A stretch of 64,000 nt of DNA, from positions 2,852,001 to 2,916,000 of the forward strand of contig CP075494.1 of the NCBI GenBank assembly GCA_021613535.1, read 5' to 3'. Below, one piece after another: positions 59,157 to 64,000 of the stretch (its first letter is position 1; each line of letters opens with the position of its first letter). A model generated the notes under the pieces. It saw only the letters and a program-made list of their open reading frames with translations. It was not told the DNA's origin and made no database searches. The position numbers and the translations under genes are program-made. This DNA comes from Adineta vaga. Its lineage: Eukaryota; Rotifera.

Positions 59157-60089
59157 ATGAATACATCAACACAACTTTTTCTAAATGAATCTATTACAAT
59201 AACTGTTGAATCTTGGTTTATTCCAGCCGATCTTCTTACAATAATATGGATTAGTATTGGTATTCTATTATCAACAATATTTTTCTTAGCAATTCTCTTC
59301 GATCGAACATGTTATACCGTACCAATGATGTTAACTGCTAATTCATGTTTACTTGGAATTATTTTTGGTTTACTTATTCTTAATATGCGTATATTTACAT
59401 TTCATAATGATCGTAAACAAATTCAATATATCGATTTCTTTTGTAGTTTTCGAGGATATTTTGGTTATGCATCATGTTCAATACAGAATTGTTCGTACTT
59501 ATTACAAGCACTTTATCGATATGTAACTGTTGTTTACCCTAACCGTTTATTTTGGCATTCAGCAAAATTTCAATTGATTCTCATCGGTTTTACATGGATT
59601 TTTGGTTTATTATATCCTATTGCTTTTCTATTTACCGGCGAAATAATTTATAATGTTGATAATCAAATATGTCAACTCCCACTTCGATTATCATTTTCAA
59701 TAATTTACATGGCTAATTTCGCTTATATGACTCCGGTTTCATTAACAATGATTGTTTATTTTCTATTAGTTCGATTTGTAAGACAAATGACTAAACGTGT
59801 AACACCAACAAATACATTATTACGTGCTCGTCGAGAGTTAAAAATGGTTCGACGTACAGTTATCTTAGTCTTTATTCTATTTACTCTTTGTTTTCCATAT
59901 GCATTATTTATTTTCATGTCCTTTTTTATGACCATACCCAAATATCATTTTCGAATTGCTTATATATTTCTTGATACAGCATATGTCTTTGTTATGATTG
60001 CTCTATTTCAATTTACAGATCAACTTAATGCATCATTAAAACGACGAATTGATCGACGACCAACAAGAATATCACCAACAATGACTTAA
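59157..60089 (+). CDS. Rhodopsin-like GPCR, second subfamily
   Basis: 310 residues, single exon. The N-terminus has N-glycosylation sites (NTST, NEST-like NESI). Seven hydrophobic segments follow, with a TM3 end ALYRYVTVVYP (RY in place of DRY), a TM4 tryptophan (GFTWIFGLLYP), a basic third loop (RARRELKMVRRTV) and a TM6 FTLCFPYALF motif. TM7 lacks NPxxY (it reads FQFTDQLN). The sequence differs clearly from the three receptors sharing ILASIDR, so it is a separate group. A plasma-membrane orphan receptor is inferred. Nothing was recognised in 60090-60669. Confidence 0.8.
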   Translation: MNTSTQLFLNESITITVESWFIPADLLTIIWISIGILLSTIFFLAILFDRTCYTVPMMLTANSCLLGIIFGLLILNMRIFTFHNDRKQIQYIDFFCSFRGYFGYASCSIQNCSYLLQALYRYVTVVYPNRLFWHSAKFQLILIGFTWIFGLLYPIAFLFTGEIIYNVDNQICQLPLRLSFSIIYMANFAYMTPVSLTMIVYFLLVRFVRQMTKRVTPTNTLLRARRELKMVRRTVILVFILFTLCFPYALFIFMSFFMTIPKYHFRIAYIFLDTAYVFVMIALFQFTDQLNASLKRRIDRRPTRISPTMT

Positions 60090-60669
60090 ACAAATAAATT
60101 TTCTGTCGTTTTCTAACTTTTATGTCGAAGAATTATATAGTATGAGAGTGAAAGTGCATGACAAGACGTTTCTTTTTTTGATACTTTATTTATTTACAAA
60201 AGAATAGATACAATATCATTGACGTAGGTTTCATGAGTTTACGGTACAAAATATGATTTTTACAAAAATTCCAAAAGAATAATTAATAAATCTTTCAGTT
60301 TATAAATTTATATCGATTACATATTTATTCTACCAAATGAAAATAGAAAATGACGAACAAAGATCAGTACCCATACCTTTTAATGAACTTTTAGTTTTAT
60401 GTTCCTCATTATCATCAGAATAGTAAATTGAAAGTCTACATTTATTTATTCAAAATGATGACGGCACAGTTATTTTCTATAAATCTCAATACGGTAGAAA
60501 GAAATCCAAACAGATTAAAGACGCGATAGAAGAAACTATAGCCATATGGTAATCCTCCGATTCATCATCTTTCCACATACTTAGCGATAAAATTGTGTTA
60601 GTAAATTTCTTTAGAGGAATATTTATTCTTTTTGTTGATTCGAAAATCGAATAAGTTGAACAAGATTTT

Positions 60670-63417
60670 CTAAAGATGTGTCTTTTTTTTAAAATCGAAC
60701 CGTTGTTTAATAAATTTAATTAAAGGACGAATTGTTAATTTAATACCAAGACAAATTAAACCAAATAAATCCAAAAATATAACTATAAAGAAAAAGGAAA
60801 AAGAAAATGAACTAAATAGAAATGAATTTACTTGAAAAAAGAATAACATGTAAGATAATTTCTGTCTGACGAGCAATGGGTTCTTGAATATTTTTCATAA
60901 AAAATTCTGATTGACTTATATCAATTGAAAAACTAATTCGATCAGATAAATATCGTTGATATTCGCCATTTTTTTCGAAAACTATTTTATCAGAAAATCT
61001 TTCCATTGTTAATGTTGGTATCCATATTCCACTAAATATTGTTTCATCCATATCTCGATAACCAATTGTTCGATTAACTTGTTTTGTTAATTTAATTTTC
61101 ATATTTCCATTCATTGTTAATGTTTCATTGTTTTCAGAAAATAATTGACAAAAATCAAGTTTTTGTAATTGATAGATTTGATTATTTTCATTTCTTGACA
61201 AATCGGAAAGACAAATTCGAATAGCTCCAATAAAATAAGGTCCAATTAAATCATATTGTCTTGTAATGAAATGTTGTGATAATAATGTTGACACTGAAAG
61301 AATCGTTTTATTTTCATTATATGAACAATTGAAATTATTCAAGCGAACATCTTCTTCAATTATTAAATGATGACAACGAAAAGCAGTTCCAATAAAATCA
61401 ATACGAAGAATAAGATTTTGTTTATCAAGCATTGTAAAAATCGGTTTTTCATCTTCATGTTGACCTATTGTAAGAAGTTGTAAACCACTAGTGAATTTTG
61501 TATTTGACATTGAAGATTCACATGAAGATTTTAATGAAAAGTTTTCAATTGGATAAAGATTTGTAAATGAAATTGTAAATTTTATAGTAAAAATTAAAAG
61601 TATAAGAATAGGAAAGATCATTAATCCTCCAAGCCATGATTCACCTTCACCGATTAAATCAAGATGTCGAAAGAATCTTTTGAATAGAATTTCTTTTCGA
61701 TGAAATTTCGGAAAATATTTGAAAATATTTATAAGAAGAAATAAAAGAAAAGCAAATCCAATTGCTAAACAAGTCCAAAACAATGATGATTTTATTAAAC
61801 ATTGTGGTGATGATATTGTTGTTAAATCAAATATATTTTTTAATAAAATATCATCAAATTCAACTAAATCAGGTGAATTTGGATATGGAATAACTTGATC
61901 ATATGATAAAATATCATTCAATAAAATTTCATTTAATGAACCACGAAAACATAAAGAAGTTTCATTTTCTAAACATAATTCACATTCAATACCTGAATTT
62001 CCATTATTTTTTCTTTTTAATGGACAAATAAAACAAGGACCAATACTTGTTGTATTTCTCGATGTACCTGGAAGACATTCAATTGATTTATAGATTTCCA
62101 TTGTTGTTATATCATGTTCAATTTGACATGAACAATAACCCGGAGAACTACTTGATAAAAGAAGTACAACACCAATATTAAGTAGTATACCTAGATGAGA
62201 ATTATAAGATATAATTGTTAATATACTATATGGTAAAGATTCATAATTTAATATCGGAAGTATTTGTTGATTATTTGGATAAATTATTTCTGGTGTCGAA
62301 TTGAATTCATCAAGAGAATAAATCTAAATATTTAATTTAAAAAGATGATATTCATAATCAGATCTTGTCTGTAGACTTTAGTCTTTTAATCGATCGAAAA
62401 ACTCACTTGTATTTGTGATGTTGACCATGGCAGTGTTGATAATGAATAAGCAAGTACAGCAAATGTTTTATTATCAAGTAAAACAAGAGATTTTCCAAAT
62501 AAAATTCCTTTTTGTGGATGAATATAGTTTTGTAGAATTAAAATTTCATTATTTATATAAAAAGTTTTCCAAGACAAAATCATAATCATATTTAAATAAG
62601 GAATTCCAATAATAAATAAATCAATATGATCAAGAAGAGATATTGATATCATAGAATTACGCGTTATATCAATTGAACTTGAACCAAAATTATATTTAGA
62701 TAATTCAGTTAATGAAGAAATAGTTAAATTATCTATTGAAGTGAAATTTAAAACAATTAAATACGAAAGAAATTGAATATTAATAAATCTTTGACCAACA
62801 ATAAATAGAAAATGATTTTCATTAATTATTAAAGATTTTGGAAAGAAATAATTTTCATTTTTATGAACAAATTCTGTATTAATTATCGATGTATAATTTG
62901 TTTCAATATCGTAACAAATAATATAATAAATTCCAATTGCATAAGCTCGTTTTCCATATGGATCCATTCCAACAAGAGAATGTTCTTGCATTCGAAAATC
63001 AGTTATATTTATTGAAATATAATTCGAAATGCTTACACAACCATTTGAAATTGATGTAAGAGAAACAATTGATAAGAAAACATCTCGTCGTCTATTTTCA
63101 TTAATATAAGAAAATGTTAATTGATGTTCAGTTTGTTTTATTCCAATAATAATATTATAAATAAAATGTGTTAATGACGTTAAACTTCTTTCAATTGTTC
63201 TATAAGGTAAAATACATTTAATTGATTCATTACTAAATGGATTTCGAATAATTGTAAATTGTTCTTTATCATTTTGAGCAAATATACTTAAATATTCATT
63301 TATTGCTAAAAGAGATCCATATGAATCATATTCATTTATATTATTTGGTGGAAGTACAAATTCATTATGAACAAATCTATTTATAATAAATAAGAATATC
63401 CAATAGAAGAAATTCAT
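60670..63417 (-). CDS. Large membrane protein with extracellular N-terminal domain, function unknown, 3 exons
   Basis: Reverse-strand exons 63417-62407, 62323-60832 and 60782-60670 (introns 83 and 49 bp) give 871 residues. A signal-like start (FFYWIFLFIINRF) precedes about 340 extracellular residues with many N-glycosylation sites and propeller-like repeats (YGKRAYAIGIYYIICYDIE). Then come a membrane segment (LLNIGVVLLLSS), a Cys-rich stretch (GPCFICPLKRKNNGNSGIEC), two more helices (WTCLAIGFAFLLFLLINIF; LMIFPILILLIFTIKFTI), a large loop, and a last helix in exons 2/3 (FLDLFGLICLGIKL). The layout suggests a cell-surface sensor or adhesion protein. I do not recognise a named family. Confidence 0.7.
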
Positions 63418-64000
63418 TTTTCTTTCTTTGGAATTCTATTCAAATGATTATGATAACTCTTACTTTCAGTGTTATATGATCTTTATGACACTCAATATAT
63501 TTATTAAGATTATAGATATGATCCACTTAAGATTTATGTACTTTACTTTTATTATTTCATTAATCATTGTTTCTTATAGATGTACGTATACTGTAAAACA
63601 ATTAAAATACATAGAATGACAAAATAGAACTGACTGAAATTGTCATGTATTTGTTTATTCTGTTATATTGATATAACAAACTTTCAAATGTATTAAAGAT
63701 TGAATTGTTGAACTAGAAAGTCAGTTTTTTTTTCTAATCTGTTAGTTCTATTATTGATCATAGTTGAAAGAAACGATATTTTTGTTGAAGAGAAATACTA
63801 CTATTGACTCATAATAGCGTCGAACTGATAAGGAATTCTAAGACTTTATGAATTAAATGTCGTTGATAATAGAACGATACATTATGTACTTTTCATTTTC
63901 AGGATAGAAAAAAAATTAGAAGAAATTTATTTTTCCGAAAGAATTTTTAGTATTTTAGTTGTTAACTATTATGAGATGTTTCTATTCCTCTCTAATCACA
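63418..64000. other. Intergenic, no gene recognised
   Basis: AT-rich DNA upstream of the large membrane-protein start. It should contain that gene's promoter. A 63-codon frame on the + strand is hydrophobic AT-rich translation without support. Confidence 0.5.

Overview
The window looks like nuclear DNA of a bdelloid rotifer (Adineta/Rotaria type). It is AT-rich, and its genes are broken by many GT-AG introns of about 45-60 bp. It carries a family of small rhodopsin-like receptors, membrane-anchored FG-GAP repeat proteins, F-box/LRR proteins and a TPR protein with an ADP-ribosyltransferase-like domain. It also has remnants of genes that look foreign to animals, and scattered short palindromes built on GGGTGTGGGTGTG, which resembles the TGTGGG telomere repeat reported for Adineta. 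The species call is inference from gene content; no rRNA or mitochondrial marker is present.

Layout. 0.8-5.0 kb: an ABCC4/MRP4-type ABC transporter (+). One of its introns is a 428-bp inverted-repeat transposon flanked by a 9-bp target duplication. 6.5-9.4 kb: an SLC43-type transporter (-) in ten exons, with two palindromic insertions in its introns. 10.4-11.7 kb: a truncated unknown gene joined to a near-identical partial copy of the ABC gene 3' end. 11.9-13.1 kb: a damaged receptor gene (-). 13.6-14.3 kb: a 773-bp foldback element. 15.1-16.8 kb: a gene (+) joining a FAF1-type UAS domain to an F-box/LRR-like region. 18.0-19.0 kb: a receptor (+). 19.6-20.4 kb: a cytochrome P450 pseudogene. 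21.5-22.5 kb: a multi-pass membrane protein. 24.9 kb: tRNA-Thr(AGT).

25.4-37.2 kb: a Gly-rich protein, FG-GAP and ADP-ribosyltransferase remnants, an F-box/LRR gene, an FSH1/OVCA2-type hydrolase, a receptor (-), a further FG-GAP remnant, a small unknown gene, a CipC/DUF3759-like gene (probably of fungal origin), a four-TM-like membrane protein (-) and a divergent Arf-like GTPase. 38.0-41.7 kb: a six-exon type II membrane protein (-) with a Thr-rich stalk and FG-GAP repeats, carrying one frameshift. 43.7-45.8 kb: the ART-like/TPR gene. 46.1-46.5 kb: an alpha-L-rhamnosidase (GH78) remnant. 47.9-54.4 kb: a 12-exon gene in which nine consecutive exons each encode one copy of the same extracellular domain. 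55.2-58.4 kb: a receptor gene split by a complete piggyBac element. 59.2-60.1 kb: another receptor. 60.7-63.4 kb: a large membrane protein (-).

There is no operon-like organisation. The common themes are membrane transport and sensing, ubiquitin-related adaptor domains, and repeated disruption and remodelling of genes by palindromic DNA elements. The standout observations are the transposon acting as a perfectly spliceable intron in the ABC gene, and the telomere-like hairpins that cluster just 3' of stop codons.
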